Source: Leucobacter musarum subsp. musarum (GTDB lineage Bacteria > Actinomycetota > Actinomycetes > Actinomycetales > Microbacteriaceae). From it: a stretch of DNA of 64,000 nucleotides. Location: the NCBI RefSeq assembly GCF_001273845.1, contig NZ_JHBW01000065.1, positions 124,001 through 188,000 of the forward strand, read 5' to 3'. Below are positions 28,555 through 37,399 of this stretch, piece after piece. The stretch's first letter is position 1. Every line of letters begins with the position of its first letter. The translations under genes were made by a program, and so were the position numbers. The notes beneath the pieces are model-generated. The model worked only from the letters and a program-made list of their open reading frames with translations. It ran no database searches and was not told the origin of the DNA.

Positions 28555-28999
28555 GCTCTGCGATGCGCTGCGCCGCCTCGGGGTAGCGGCGCTGCAGCTC
28601 CTGGCGCTCTCCGAGTTCGAAGCCGTTCCACTCGAACGGGGGCGACATCGTGGTGCCGACGAGGCTCCAGGAGCCGAGTGACGAGGAACCCTGCATGACG
28701 CCGGGTGCGACGACGGCTTGCGGCAGCTGCCCCGCTTCGCGATCTGGCCCGAGGATGCGCTCTTCACTGCGCCCGTCGGGGTGCAGCAGGAGCAGTCGCA
28801 GCGGGTCACCGGCGTACCAGTGGTACACCTCGACCGACGCGAGCGCGTGCAGCGCTGAGAAGTCGGGGTCTGCCAGCAGGTAGTAGATCGCGCTGGAGTG
28901 CTCGTCCAGGTGCATGCGACGGAACAATCCACCCTCGTGCTCGAGGGGTTCGAGCTGGAGGTGATACACCCACCGCGCAGCTTCAGCGGGAAGCTGCAT
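28532..28999 (-). CDS. DUF985 cupin-domain protein
   Basis: A 155-aa cupin. LEPLEHEGGLFRRMH, SSAIYYLLADPDFSALHAL, EVYHWYAGDPLRLLLLHPDGR and VVAPGVMQGSSSLGSWSLVGTTMSPPFEWNGFELGE form the conserved beta-barrel motifs. Members may act as isomerases or dioxygenases, but no reaction is settled. It is the last gene of the nucleoside-transport operon; its ATG overlaps the permease stop by one base. Confidence 0.9.
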   Translation of the reverse strand: MQLPAEAARWVYHLQLEPLEHEGGLFRRMHLDEHSSAIYYLLADPDFSALHALASVEVYHWYAGDPLRLLLLHPDGRSEERILGPDREAGQLPQAVVAPGVMQGSSSLGSWSLVGTTMSPPFEWNGFELGERQELQRRYPEAAQRIAELTRPASA

Positions 29000-29913
29000 C
29001 ACGCGAGTGCGGCTTCGCGGGTCTTGCGGAAGCGCTTGCTCAGCAGGATCAGCACGATGAGGGTGACCACATACGGGCCGGCATCGGTGAGCTGCTGCGG
29101 CAGACCGAACGATTGCAGACGGAAGCCGATGGCATCGGCGAAGCCGAAGAGCAGCGCGGCACCGAGCACGCCGACCGGGTGCGCGCGGGCGAGCATGACG
29201 GCGACCACCGCGATCCAGCCGCGCCCCGCCGACATGTTCTCGGTGAACTGCACGACGTTGCCGAGTGCGAGCTGCGCGCCACCGAGGCCTGCGAGGGCGC
29301 CCGAGGCGAGTACCGCGCCGAGTTGGTAGCGCTGCGGGTCGACGCCCATCGTCGCGGCGGCGAGCGGACGCTCCCCGACGCCGCGCAGACGCAGGCCGAG
29401 CGGGGTGCGGAAGAGCACGATCCACAGGGTCGGCACGAGGAGGAGCGCGAGGTAGCCCAGCGGGGTGAGCGAGAAGAGCACACCGATCCAGGGGATGTCG
29501 GCCAGCACGGGGATGCGCCAGACCGGAATGCCGACGATACCCGGGTTCTGGAACACGCCCTGCACGTCGAAGATCGCGACGAGCAGGAAGCTGGTCACGC
29601 CGACGGCGAGGATGTTCATCGCGACGGCGAGCACGATCGGATCGCCCTTGCGATACACCGCTCCGTAGCCGAGGATCAGCGAGAAGAGCGCCCCCGCGAG
29701 CATGGCGACGATGGTGCCCACGATCCAACTGTGCGCGAAGTACGACGCCGCGACGGCGGAGAATGCACCGACGAGCAGCATGCCCTCGAGGCCGATGTTG
29801 AAGATGCCGGCGCGCTCCGCGAGCATGCCACCCAGGGCGGCGAGCAGAATCGGGATGAGGGAGCGCAGCACTGAGCCGATCAGGTCTTGGTCGAAGAGTT
29901 CCAGCAGATTCAT
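28999..29913 (-). CDS. ABC transporter permease, nucleoside/BMP type (NupC/YufQ-like)
   Basis: A 304-aa membrane protein with about eight helices and the family motif ERAGIFNIGLEGMLLVGAF near residues 33-51. Partners with the larger permease upstream. YufNOPQ/Nup systems import guanosine and other nucleosides; the substrate here is inference. Overlaps its neighbours by 4 nt and 1 nt. Confidence 0.92.
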   Translation of the reverse strand: MNLLELFDQDLIGSVLRSLIPILLAALGGMLAERAGIFNIGLEGMLLVGAFSAVAASYFAHSWIVGTIVAMLAGALFSLILGYGAVYRKGDPIVLAVAMNILAVGVTSFLLVAIFDVQGVFQNPGIVGIPVWRIPVLADIPWIGVLFSLTPLGYLALLLVPTLWIVLFRTPLGLRLRGVGERPLAAATMGVDPQRYQLGAVLASGALAGLGGAQLALGNVVQFTENMSAGRGWIAVVAVMLARAHPVGVLGAALLFGFADAIGFRLQSFGLPQQLTDAGPYVVTLIVLILLSKRFRKTREAALA

Positions 29914-31187
29914 CGTGCCGACTCCTGGGTCTCAGCGGGCTCCGTCGTCGCGGGAGCGGTTGCGGAAGTAGTGGCGGCGGCCGTGTCGGCGGCGCCGGGA
30001 ACGGGAGCATGCGGGGCTGCGAGCGCCGATTCGGCGAGCGGCGGGCCGTCGAGCGGTGGACCGTCTTTCGCGGGGGCCGTCCCGCCGCGCTTCCGGAAGC
30101 GGGGGAGTGCGACGCGGAACGCGAGCAGGATGATGACGAGCGCCTGGATGACCGCCGCGATCTGCGGTGACAGCCCGAGCTCGCGACCCATCGCGTCGCT
30201 GCCCACCATGATGGCGGCGAAGAACAGGCCCGCGATAACGATGCCGATGGGGCGGTACAGGGCGAGCAGGGTGACCAGCAGCGCGGTCCACGCGAAGTTC
30301 GTCTGTACGAAGTACCCCTCGATGAGGCGAGTGCTCGGGGCGCCGATGATCAGCATGAGCCCGAACATGCCGGCGATACCGCCCGAGAGTGCCATGGTGC
30401 GGGTGACCAGCGGGCCGGGCTTGACGCCGCCGTAGCGCACGAACTCGGCATTCTGACCGCTGAGACCGGCTTCGAAGCCGTACCGCGTGCGGCGGTTGAC
30501 GAAGATTGCCGCGATGACGACGATGATCATGATGACGAGTGACCAGTTCACGCCGGTGAGCACGGCCGTGATCGGGCTCGTTGGGCCCAGTGAATTGCGG
30601 AGTGACTCGGCGAGGCCGGAGTCGCGCGGAACGATCATGTTGAGCTGCACCTCGGGGCGCAGCTGCTGCGAAGCTACCTGATCGGTGCTCGGGTCCTTGA
30701 GCTGGAATCGGATCAACCATGACGAGAAGTAGCGCGCCGGGTAGTTCAGCAGCAGCGTCGAGAGCAGAATCGGGACCCCGAGCAGATTCTGCAGCAGGGC
30801 CGAGATAAGCCCCCAGAGTGCGCCGACGGCGATCGCGACGATGAAGGCCAGCGGCACGACCAGGAACGCCGGGCCGGGCAGGTAGATGGCGACGATGCCG
30901 CCGGCGAGGGCGCCGAGACCGGCTTGACCCTCGGTGCCGAGATTGAGCACGCCGGCACGGAACGCCACGGCGATCGCGATGCCGATACCGATGATCGGCA
31001 CGGCGCGGGCGAGCGTGTTGGCGAGCCCCACACCTGACCCGAATGAGCCGTTGACCATCGCGGCGTAGCCGCTCAGCGGGTCGACGCCCGCGATGAGCAT
31101 GAAGCAGGCGCCGATGAGCAGTGCCAGCACGACCGACACCGGGATCGGCCCGGCAAGCCAGCTCCCGGCCTTGCGAGCGACGTTCAT
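29910..31187 (-). CDS. ABC transporter permease, nucleoside/BMP type (NupB/YufP-like)
   Basis: A 425-aa membrane protein with about ten helices. FRAGVLNLGTEGQAGLGALAGG is the counterpart of the motif in the smaller permease. A large outer loop lies around residues 165-210. The last 60 residues are a disordered Pro/Ala/Thr-rich tail, longer than in typical members. Confidence 0.92.
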   Translation of the reverse strand: MNVARKAGSWLAGPIPVSVVLALLIGACFMLIAGVDPLSGYAAMVNGSFGSGVGLANTLARAVPIIGIGIAIAVAFRAGVLNLGTEGQAGLGALAGGIVAIYLPGPAFLVVPLAFIVAIAVGALWGLISALLQNLLGVPILLSTLLLNYPARYFSSWLIRFQLKDPSTDQVASQQLRPEVQLNMIVPRDSGLAESLRNSLGPTSPITAVLTGVNWSLVIMIIVVIAAIFVNRRTRYGFEAGLSGQNAEFVRYGGVKPGPLVTRTMALSGGIAGMFGLMLIIGAPSTRLIEGYFVQTNFAWTALLVTLLALYRPIGIVIAGLFFAAIMVGSDAMGRELGLSPQIAAVIQALVIILLAFRVALPRFRKRGGTAPAKDGPPLDGPPLAESALAAPHAPVPGAADTAAATTSATAPATTEPAETQESAR

Positions 31188-32785
31188 CGGGCGACCCCAT
31201 TCTGATCGGAAGCGGTTGCGGATGCCGTGCCGGAGTCGGCGCGCAAGGCGGCAAATGCGCCGGGGCGGTGCCGTTCTTCGGGCTCGTGGCCGGCCATGTA
31301 CAGACCCAGCAGGGCCTCGGTGGCCTCTGCTTTCGGCACCTCGGCGACGACGCGGCCCTCGAACATCACGAGGATGCGCGAAGACAGCGACAGAATCTCG
31401 CTGAGTTCGGCAGAGATGAGCAGCAGTGCGCCGCCGCCATCGCGATACTCGCAGAGCTCGCGATGAATGGACTCGATCGCGCCGATATCGACGCCTCGCG
31501 TCGGCTGTTCGGCGATGAGCACGGGCGAGCCGTAGTCGAGCTCGCGAGCGACGACGACCTTCTGCAGGTTGCCGCCGGAGAGCGTGCCGACGGGCGTCGA
31601 GGGCCCGGCGATCTTCACCCCGAAGCGACTGATGAGTCGCTTCGCGTGCTCGAGCATGGCAGCGCGAGAGAGGAGCCCGCCGTTGAGAATCGGGGCGCTG
31701 CGGTGGTGGCCGAGCGCGAGGTTGTCGATCGCGTCTGCGGAGCCCGCACTGCCGACGGCGTGCCGATCTTCTGGAATATACGCGATGCCGCCGTCGCGTC
31801 GCTGCGCGATCGAGGCTCCACTGAGATCGCGATCCGCGACCGATACCGAACCCGAGGTCGCCTTGCGCATGCCGATGACGGCCTCGGCGAGCTCGACTTG
31901 ACCGTTGCCGGCCACGCCGGCGATGCCGACGACCTCGCCGCGGCGCACGAAGAGGCTCGCCGCGCTGACCGCGTCGCGTTCGCCAGAACCCGGAACGGTG
32001 AGTTCGGTGACATCGAGGACGACGTCACCAGGATCGTGGGCGGGTGGCGGCGTCGAAAGATCGACGTCGCGCCCGGTCATGTGCCGCGTGATCTCTGCGG
32101 GCGAGCTCTCGGCGGTGACGAGCTGCGCAACGTTGCGCCCGTCGCGGAGCACAGTGACGCGGTCAGAGATCGCCATGACCTCGCCGAGCTTGTGCGTGAT
32201 GAGAATGATGGTGCGACCGTCGGCCTTGAGCGCGCGCAGCACCTCGAAGAGGCGCTCGGTTTCTTGCGGGGTGAGCACCGCGGTGGGCTCGTCGAGAATC
32301 AGCACGCGGGCTTCACGGTAGAGCGCTTTCACGATCTCGACGCGCTGGAGCACGCCGACGGGCACTGAGTCGACGCGGGCGGTGGGGTCGAGCGACAGGC
32401 CGTACTTTTCTGCGATCTCCGCGACTTTGCGGTTCGCCGCCTGTCGGTCGATGAGCCCGCGCTTCGTGGGCTCGCTGCGAAACACCACGTTCTCGGCGAT
32501 CGTGAGCGACGGGAAGAGCTTGAACGACTGGAACACCATGCCGATGCCGGCATCGATGGCGTCGAGGGGGGAGGAGAGGGTGCGACGCGCACCACGAACG
32601 TAGATTTCGCCCTCGTCGGGCTGGTAGACGCCCGCGAGCTGCGACATCAGAATCGACTTGCCGGCGCCGTTCTCGCCCATGAGCGCATGGATCTCGCCGG
32701 ATTCGACCTCGAAGTCGACATTGTCGTCGGCGAGCACACCGGGGAAACGCTTGGTGATGCCGCGCATCGAGACTTCGGCGACCAT
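31184..32785 (-). CDS. ABC transporter ATP-binding protein, two-cassette nucleoside type (NupA/YufO-like)
   Basis: A 533-aa ATPase with two cassettes. Cassette 1 has Walker A GENGAGKS followed by Ile where Thr is usual, the signature-like VPVGVLQRVEI and Walker B VLILDEPTAVL. Cassette 2 has the degenerate GVAGNGQVEL in place of Walker A plus LSGGNLQKVVVAREL, as is normal for BMP-type systems. The ATG at 32785 was chosen because AAGGAG precedes it by about 6 nt; an in-frame ATG at 32824 lacks this. Confidence 0.93.
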   Translation of the reverse strand: MVAEVSMRGITKRFPGVLADDNVDFEVESGEIHALMGENGAGKSILMSQLAGVYQPDEGEIYVRGARRTLSSPLDAIDAGIGMVFQSFKLFPSLTIAENVVFRSEPTKRGLIDRQAANRKVAEIAEKYGLSLDPTARVDSVPVGVLQRVEIVKALYREARVLILDEPTAVLTPQETERLFEVLRALKADGRTIILITHKLGEVMAISDRVTVLRDGRNVAQLVTAESSPAEITRHMTGRDVDLSTPPPAHDPGDVVLDVTELTVPGSGERDAVSAASLFVRRGEVVGIAGVAGNGQVELAEAVIGMRKATSGSVSVADRDLSGASIAQRRDGGIAYIPEDRHAVGSAGSADAIDNLALGHHRSAPILNGGLLSRAAMLEHAKRLISRFGVKIAGPSTPVGTLSGGNLQKVVVARELDYGSPVLIAEQPTRGVDIGAIESIHRELCEYRDGGGALLLISAELSEILSLSSRILVMFEGRVVAEVPKAEATEALLGLYMAGHEPEERHRPGAFAALRADSGTASATASDQNGVAR

Positions 32786-32829
32786 GCTCGCTCCTTCTGA
32801 CGGGTTGTGAACGGAACTCGCCAATCGAG

Positions 32830-32887
32830 CGAGCGCAGGGAGTCGACACCCAGGCTACTGCGTCGGGTGCCGACTCCGCTGCGCTCG
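32830..32887 (-). terminator. Hairpin between the BMP lipoprotein and the ATPase gene
   Basis: Arms 32830-32851 and 32865-32887 pair over about 20 bp with one bulge and one mismatch; the loop is 13 nt. It lies within the operon, 21 nt after the lipoprotein stop. It probably acts as an attenuator or 3-prime stabiliser so that the binding protein is made in excess over the membrane parts. Confidence 0.6.
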
Positions 32888-32908
32888 ATCGACCGGCGGA
32901 GGGGGTGC

Positions 32909-33964
32909 TTAGGCGAGGGGGTCGGTGACCTTGATCTTGCCCGAGACGATGTCGTCGCGCGTCTGCTTGACCTTGTCGAGCACCTCGGTGTTCTCGACGA
33001 CGGTGCACTGCGAATCCGCGGCGTCATCGGTGAGGCTGACGATCGTCATGCCCTCTTCCTTGAGGCCGAACGAGGTCGTCGCATCCTTCGAGCTGGTGCC
33101 GTCCTCGATTTCGCCGACGACGGTCTCGATGACCTTGTTGACCGACTTCACGGTGCCGTCGACGACGGAGCCGGGAGCGATCGGGCACTGGTTCGCGTCG
33201 ACGCCGTAGGTCGAGAAGCCCTTCTCGGCCGCGGCCTCGATGATGCCGCCGTTCGATGCAGCGCCGACGGCGAACACCTGATCGACACCGGTTGCTGCGA
33301 AGGCGAGTGCCTGCTCCTTGCCGCGTGCCGGATCGGCGAATGGGTTGTCGCCACCGATGACCTGCGGAGCCACGGCGTCCACGTCGGGGTTGACGCTCTT
33401 GGCGCCCTCGGCGAAGCCGTCCGAGTACTTCTTGAGCAGATCGTTGTCGACCGAGATGACTGAGCCGACCTTGTTGGCCTGCGTCAGGAGACCGGCCTCG
33501 ACGCCGAGGAGGTACGAGGGCTCCTGCTCACGGAAGGTCGCCTGGTAGAGGTTCTCGGGTGCGCCGTCGACGAAGGTGTCGATGAGGAGGAACTTCTGCT
33601 GCGGGTTCTGCTCGGCGAGCTCCTTGGCAACGTCGCCGAACTGGAAGCCGAGCATCACGACGACCTCGGGTGCCTTGGCGATCGCGGTCTCGAGGTTCGA
33701 GCGACGGGTCGCGTCATCCTTCGACTCGTACGTCGTCGAGGTGCCCTCGAAGGTCTTCGCGACCGACTCGATGCCGACCTTGCCCGACTTCAGAAACTCG
33801 TTCTGGCCGATCGGGTCGCTCGTGATGTAGATGAAGTTGGGGCCGTCGCTGGCCGCTTCATCAGCGGACGAACCGCCGCCACCGGAGCATGCGGTGAGCA
33901 GCAGGGCGGCCGAAGCCGCGCCCGCGACGAGAGCCGCACGAACGCGGCGCTGGGTGAAGAACAT
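32909..33964 (-). CDS. BMP family lipoprotein, nucleoside-binding
   Basis: A 351-aa exported lipoprotein: signal peptide with lipobox LTAC, a Gly/Ser linker, then the BMP/PnrA-like fold (IGQNEFLKSGKVGIESVA; VVVMLGFQFGDVAKELAEQNPQQKFLLID; EPSYLLGVEAGLLTQ; FAVGAASNGGIIEAA; YGVDANQCPIAPG). AAGGAA precedes the ATG. It is separated from mtnA by 38 nt and from the ATPase by a hairpin. Confidence 0.94.
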   Translation of the reverse strand: MFFTQRRVRAALVAGAASAALLLTACSGGGGSSADEAASDGPNFIYITSDPIGQNEFLKSGKVGIESVAKTFEGTSTTYESKDDATRRSNLETAIAKAPEVVVMLGFQFGDVAKELAEQNPQQKFLLIDTFVDGAPENLYQATFREQEPSYLLGVEAGLLTQANKVGSVISVDNDLLKKYSDGFAEGAKSVNPDVDAVAPQVIGGDNPFADPARGKEQALAFAATGVDQVFAVGAASNGGIIEAAAEKGFSTYGVDANQCPIAPGSVVDGTVKSVNKVIETVVGEIEDGTSSKDATTSFGLKEEGMTIVSLTDDAADSQCTVVENTEVLDKVKQTRDDIVSGKIKVTDPLA

Positions 33965-34002
33965 GGGTGTTCCTTTCGAACGGAAGGGGGATGGGATAGA
34001 GC

Positions 34003-35046
34003 TTACGAGCGCAGCGCTTCGAGCGACACACTGCCGGGGGACTCGCCACGGCCGGGCAGGATCACCCGTCGTTCCGTCACGATGGCCGTGATGAGCTCGT
34101 GGGGCGTCACATCGAATGCGGGGTTCACCGCTCCGATACCGTCGGGGGCCGTGCGCACGCCGCCGAAACCGGCAACCTCGTCGACCCCGCGATCCTCGAT
34201 CTCGATGTCGGCGCCGCTCGCGGTGCGCATGTCGATGGTCGATTCGGGGGCGACGACGATGAACGGCACGCCGGCGTGCTGCGCCGCGAGTGCGAGGGAG
34301 AATGAACCGATTTTATTGGCGGAGTCACCGTTCGCCGCGATGCGGTCGGCGCCGATGAACACGGCGTCGGCGATCCCGCGCGAGAGTAGGAACGGGCCGG
34401 CCGAGTCGATCAGGAGCCGGAAGGGTGCCTCCATGCGCTGCAGTTCCCAGGCGGTGAGGCGTGCACCCTGCAGCAGGGGGCGGGTTTCGAGCGGGAAGGC
34501 CTCCTCGAGGGAGCCCTGCTCGAGCAGTGTCTGGATCACGCCGAGCGCCGTGCCGCGCTCGACGGTGGCGAGGCTGCCCGTGTTGCAGATGGTCATGACG
34601 CGCACGCGATCCTTCCCGGTGAGCTCGCGCGTCAGATCAGCGCCGCGCAGGCCCATCGAGATGCACGCCGCAATGTCTTCATCGCGGATCAGCAGCGCTT
34701 CGGCGAGGATCGCCTCGGCGCCGGCATCGAGCTTCGTCAACGCGCGATCGACGCCCCACGAGAGGTTGACCGCTGTGGGGCGCGCTTCGCGCAGGATCAG
34801 CGCCTGGCGACGCACCTCGTCGCGATCGAGCTCGTCGTCGCCGTGCTCGGCGGCCACGCTCGCGGCGATGAGGGCGACGCCGAGTGCGCCGGCGACGCCG
34901 AGTGCCGGGGCGCCACGCACCGCGAGCCGCTGGATGTCGTCGATCAGCTCCGGAAGCTCGGTGATGCGACGCATCTCGACCCGCTGGGGGAGGAGCGTCT
35001 GATCAATGAGTTCGATGGCTCCGTCGACCCAGTCGATCGTGCGCAA
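34003..35046 (-). CDS. mtnA: S-methyl-5-thioribose-1-phosphate isomerase
   Basis: A 347-aa isomerase that turns methylthioribose-1-phosphate into methylthioribulose-1-phosphate in methionine salvage; some members also act on 5-deoxyribose-1-phosphate. RGAPALGVAGALGVAL, TICNTGSLATVERGTALGVI with the catalytic Cys, and IGADRIAANGDSANKIG with the catalytic Asp are intact. The TTG start at 35046 was chosen because AAGGAG lies 6 nt before it and it fits the family N-terminus; the frame stays open to 35181. It heads the nucleoside-importer operon. Confidence 0.9.
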   Translation of the reverse strand: MRTIDWVDGAIELIDQTLLPQRVEMRRITELPELIDDIQRLAVRGAPALGVAGALGVALIAASVAAEHGDDELDRDEVRRQALILREARPTAVNLSWGVDRALTKLDAGAEAILAEALLIRDEDIAACISMGLRGADLTRELTGKDRVRVMTICNTGSLATVERGTALGVIQTLLEQGSLEEAFPLETRPLLQGARLTAWELQRMEAPFRLLIDSAGPFLLSRGIADAVFIGADRIAANGDSANKIGSFSLALAAQHAGVPFIVVAPESTIDMRTASGADIEIEDRGVDEVAGFGGVRTAPDGIGAVNPAFDVTPHELITAIVTERRVILPGRGESPGSVSLEALRS

Positions 35047-35394
35047 GCGGTGCTCCTTATTCGTGACGGGATTCGCCGAGAGGGAGGTGCAGAGGTCCCC
35101 ACCCCAGACTGCGGTATCGCAGCCATCAGAATACCCGACGGCGGGGCCATGCAGCACCCGCTGTGGAACTCCCACAATCACGCTCGATTCAGTGCCCTGA
35201 CGCGATTCGTTGACATACGCGACACGAAGCGTTCACAGATCGCAATGCGTGTCTTGTCGCGGGAATCGCGTCGCGCGGCGTAGCGTGTGACGCATCGGGC
35301 AGGGTGCCCGATCGAGGAGGCCGGTCGGTCACCACCTCGGAGCTACTGGCCAACTCGCTGAGTCGGGGCCCTGCCCCGGAGCAGAGGAGCCATC
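35047..35394. other. Divergent intergenic region between mtnA and phoH
   Basis: About 350 bp with no supportable gene. It holds TTGACA at 35210-35215 without a clear -10 at proper spacing, and TAGCGT at 35281-35286, a possible -10 for phoH. Two small hairpins lie in the phoH leader (35294-35312; 35364-35378 with a 3-nt loop), followed by the ribosome binding site GAGGAG at 35384-35389. No known riboswitch was recognised on either strand. Confidence 0.45.
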
Positions 35395-36795
35395 GTGGCT
35401 GAGATCCATCACTCCGCATCACCCTCGCCGGTCGTCCCAGGACCGGATGCTCACTCGTCGGCGACCCAGTCGCCGAGTTCGCCCGAGTTGTTCGGCGACA
35501 CCCTGCAGGCCCAGCGCACCTACGTGCTCGACACGTCGGTCTTGCTCAGCGATCCCGCGGCACTGTTCCGCTTCGCTGAGCACAGCGTGGTCCTCCCGAT
35601 CGTCGTCGTGATGGAACTCGAGAAGAAGCGCCACGATCCCGAACTCGGCTACTTCGCGCGGCGGGCGCTGCGCATTCTCGACGAGATGCGCGACAAGCAC
35701 CTGCGACTCGACTTCCCGGTGCCGGTCGGCGACGCGGGCGGATCGGTGCGCGTCGAGCTCAACCACAGCAGCATGGATGGGCTGCCGAGCGGCATGCGCC
35801 TCGGCGACAACGACACCCGGATTCTGGCGGTGGCTCAGAACCTGGCCTCCGAGGGACTCGACGTCACGGTCATCTCGAAAGACATGCCGATGCGCCTCAA
35901 GGCCGCGGCGCTCGGGCTCGGCTCCGAGGAGTACCGGGCCGAACTCGCTCGTGACGATGCATACACCGGCATCGCCTCGGTCGAGCTCGACGAAGATCAG
36001 ATGAAGCACCTCTGGGAAGATGACCGCATCGACGACGTCGAGGGTGCCGCAGGCCTGCCGTTCGGCACCGGCCTCGTGCTCACCTCGCCTCGCGGGTCTG
36101 CGCTCGGTCGCGTCGACGGCGATCGCTCGCTGCATGTCGTGCGGGGGGATCGCGAGGTCTTCGGCGTCTCGGGCCGCAGCGCGGAGCAGCGTCTCGCGAT
36201 CGACCTGCTGCTTGATCCGCAGATCGGCATCGTCTCGCTCGGCGGCAGCGCCGGTACGGGCAAATCGGCCCTGGCACTCGCAGCGGGCCTGGAAGCGGTG
36301 CTCGAGCGCCGACAGCACCGCAAGGTCATGGTGTTCCGGCCGCTGTACGCGGTGGGCGGTCAGGACCTCGGCTACCTGCCGGGCGACCACCAGGAAAAGA
36401 TGAACCCCTGGGCCCAGGCGGTCTTCGACACGCTTGGGTCGATCGTCTCGGAGAACGTGCTGGACGAGGTCGTCGCGCGCGATCTCGTCGAGGTGCTGCC
36501 GCTCACACACATCCGCGGGCGCTCACTGCACGACGCCTTCGTGATCGTCGACGAGGCGCAGTCGCTCGAGCGGGGTGTGCTGCTCACCATGCTCTCGCGC
36601 ATCGGACAGAACTCGCGCGTGGTGCTGACGCATGATGTCGCGCAGCGCGACAACCTGCGGGTCGGCCGCTACGACGGCATCGCCGCGGTGATCGAGAAGC
36701 TCAAGGGCCACCGCCTCTTCGGGCACGTGACACTGACGCGCTCCGAGCGCAGTGAGATCGCCGCGCTCGTGACCGATCTGCTCGACACCCCGTAA
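35395..36795 (+). CDS. phoH: PhoH2-type protein: PIN domain fused to PhoH ATPase
   Basis: A 466-aa two-domain protein. The N-terminal PIN RNase domain has YVLDTSVLL with Asp46, VVVMELEKK, and [11 protein letters not shown] with further acidic metal ligands. The PhoH ATPase domain has Walker [10 protein letters not shown] at residues 283-291 and Walker [11 protein letters not shown]. PhoH2 proteins of mycobacteria unwind and cut RNA. GTG start with GAGGAG. A UUCG-capped terminator follows. Confidence 0.95.
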   Translation: MAEIHHSASPSPVVPGPDAHSSATQSPSSPELFGDTLQAQRTYVLDTSVLLSDPAALFRFAEHSVVLPIVVVMELEKKRHDPELGYFARRALRILDEMRDKHLRLDFPVPVGDAGGSVRVELNHSSMDGLPSGMRLGDNDTRILAVAQNLASEGLDVTVISKDMPMRLKAAALGLGSEEYRAELARDDAYTGIASVELDEDQMKHLWEDDRIDDVEGAAGLPFGTGLVLTSPRGSALGRVDGDRSLHVVRGDREVFGVSGRSAEQRLAIDLLLDPQIGIVSLGGSAGTGKSALALAAGLEAVLERRQHRKVMVFRPLYAVGGQDLGYLPGDHQEKMNPWAQAVFDTLGSIVSENVLDEVVARDLVEVLPLTHIRGRSLHDAFVIVDEAQSLERGVLLTMLSRIGQNSRVVLTHDVAQRDNLRVGRYDGIAAVIEKLKGHRLFGHVTLTRSERSEIAALVTDLLDTP

Positions 36796-36804
36796 GGCGC
36801 CGGT

Positions 36805-36842
36805 CGAGGGTCGGGTGCGGCTTCGGCCTCGCCCGGCCCTCG
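36805..36842 (+). terminator. GC-rich hairpin with UUCG tetraloop after phoH
   Basis: A 17-position stem (36805-36821 with 36826-36842) with one mismatch and two G-U pairs, closed by the stable C(UUCG)G tetraloop at 36821-36826. It also serves the convergent TPR gene region. Confidence 0.75.
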
Positions 36843-36852
36843 GCTGTTGGGG

Positions 36853-37365
36853 CTATGCCTCGTGCGTGTCTGACGCGCGCACCTCGGCGGCGTAGCCGCG
36901 AAGTGATCGGTGGTAGCGCGGAAGCGTCGGCACCAGAGCCTCCAACGCAACGGCCAGGGCAGCGCCGGGGCGACCCGCTGAGTGCAGTGCAAGGGCGAGG
37001 AATGCGGCCCGTGCCGACCCGAGATCGGGGTGATCGGCGCCGTTTTCGAGCATTGCGACGGCCTCGTCGAAGCGACCGAGATTGCGCAGCGTCGAGGCGA
37101 ATTGAATGTCGAGTTCCGCGCGTGCTCGGCCCGATAGGCCCAGCTCGACCGCGCGGGCGTAGAGCACTGCGGCCTCGGCCTCCAGGCCCGCAGAATCGTG
37201 CGCACCGCCGAGTTCGAATGGGCCACGAGGGTCGTCGTCGGAAAGCTCTGCGACGAGCGCAGCGATTCGATCGATTACCGCGTTCGGAGACGCATCATCA
37301 TCCGCCCACACCGCATCGATGCGAGTCTGCCAGTCTGAAGTTTCCACGGGTTCCGCTCCGTTCAC
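36853..37365 (-). CDS. Tetratricopeptide-repeat protein
   Basis: A 170-aa helical protein with two to three TPR-like units: AGLEAEAAVLYARAVELGLSG, ARAELDIQFASTLRNLGRFDEAVAML and SARAAFLALALHSAGRPGAALAVAL. It matches the short TPR_5-type proteins common in actinobacteria. No signal peptide. It is divergent from the DUF4166 gene 34 bp away. Partner unknown. Confidence 0.85.
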   Translation of the reverse strand: MNGAEPVETSDWQTRIDAVWADDDASPNAVIDRIAALVAELSDDDPRGPFELGGAHDSAGLEAEAAVLYARAVELGLSGRARAELDIQFASTLRNLGRFDEAVAMLENGADHPDLGSARAAFLALALHSAGRPGAALAVALEALVPTLPRYHRSLRGYAAEVRASDTHEA

Positions 37366-37399
37366 GAAAGTTGAATCTCACTCCTGTTAGCTTGGAAGT

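Noticed and set aside
35047-35394. SAM or other known riboswitch upstream of mtnA
   Set aside because: No conserved core of a known class could be recognised on the minus strand, and AAGGAG lies directly before the TTG start.
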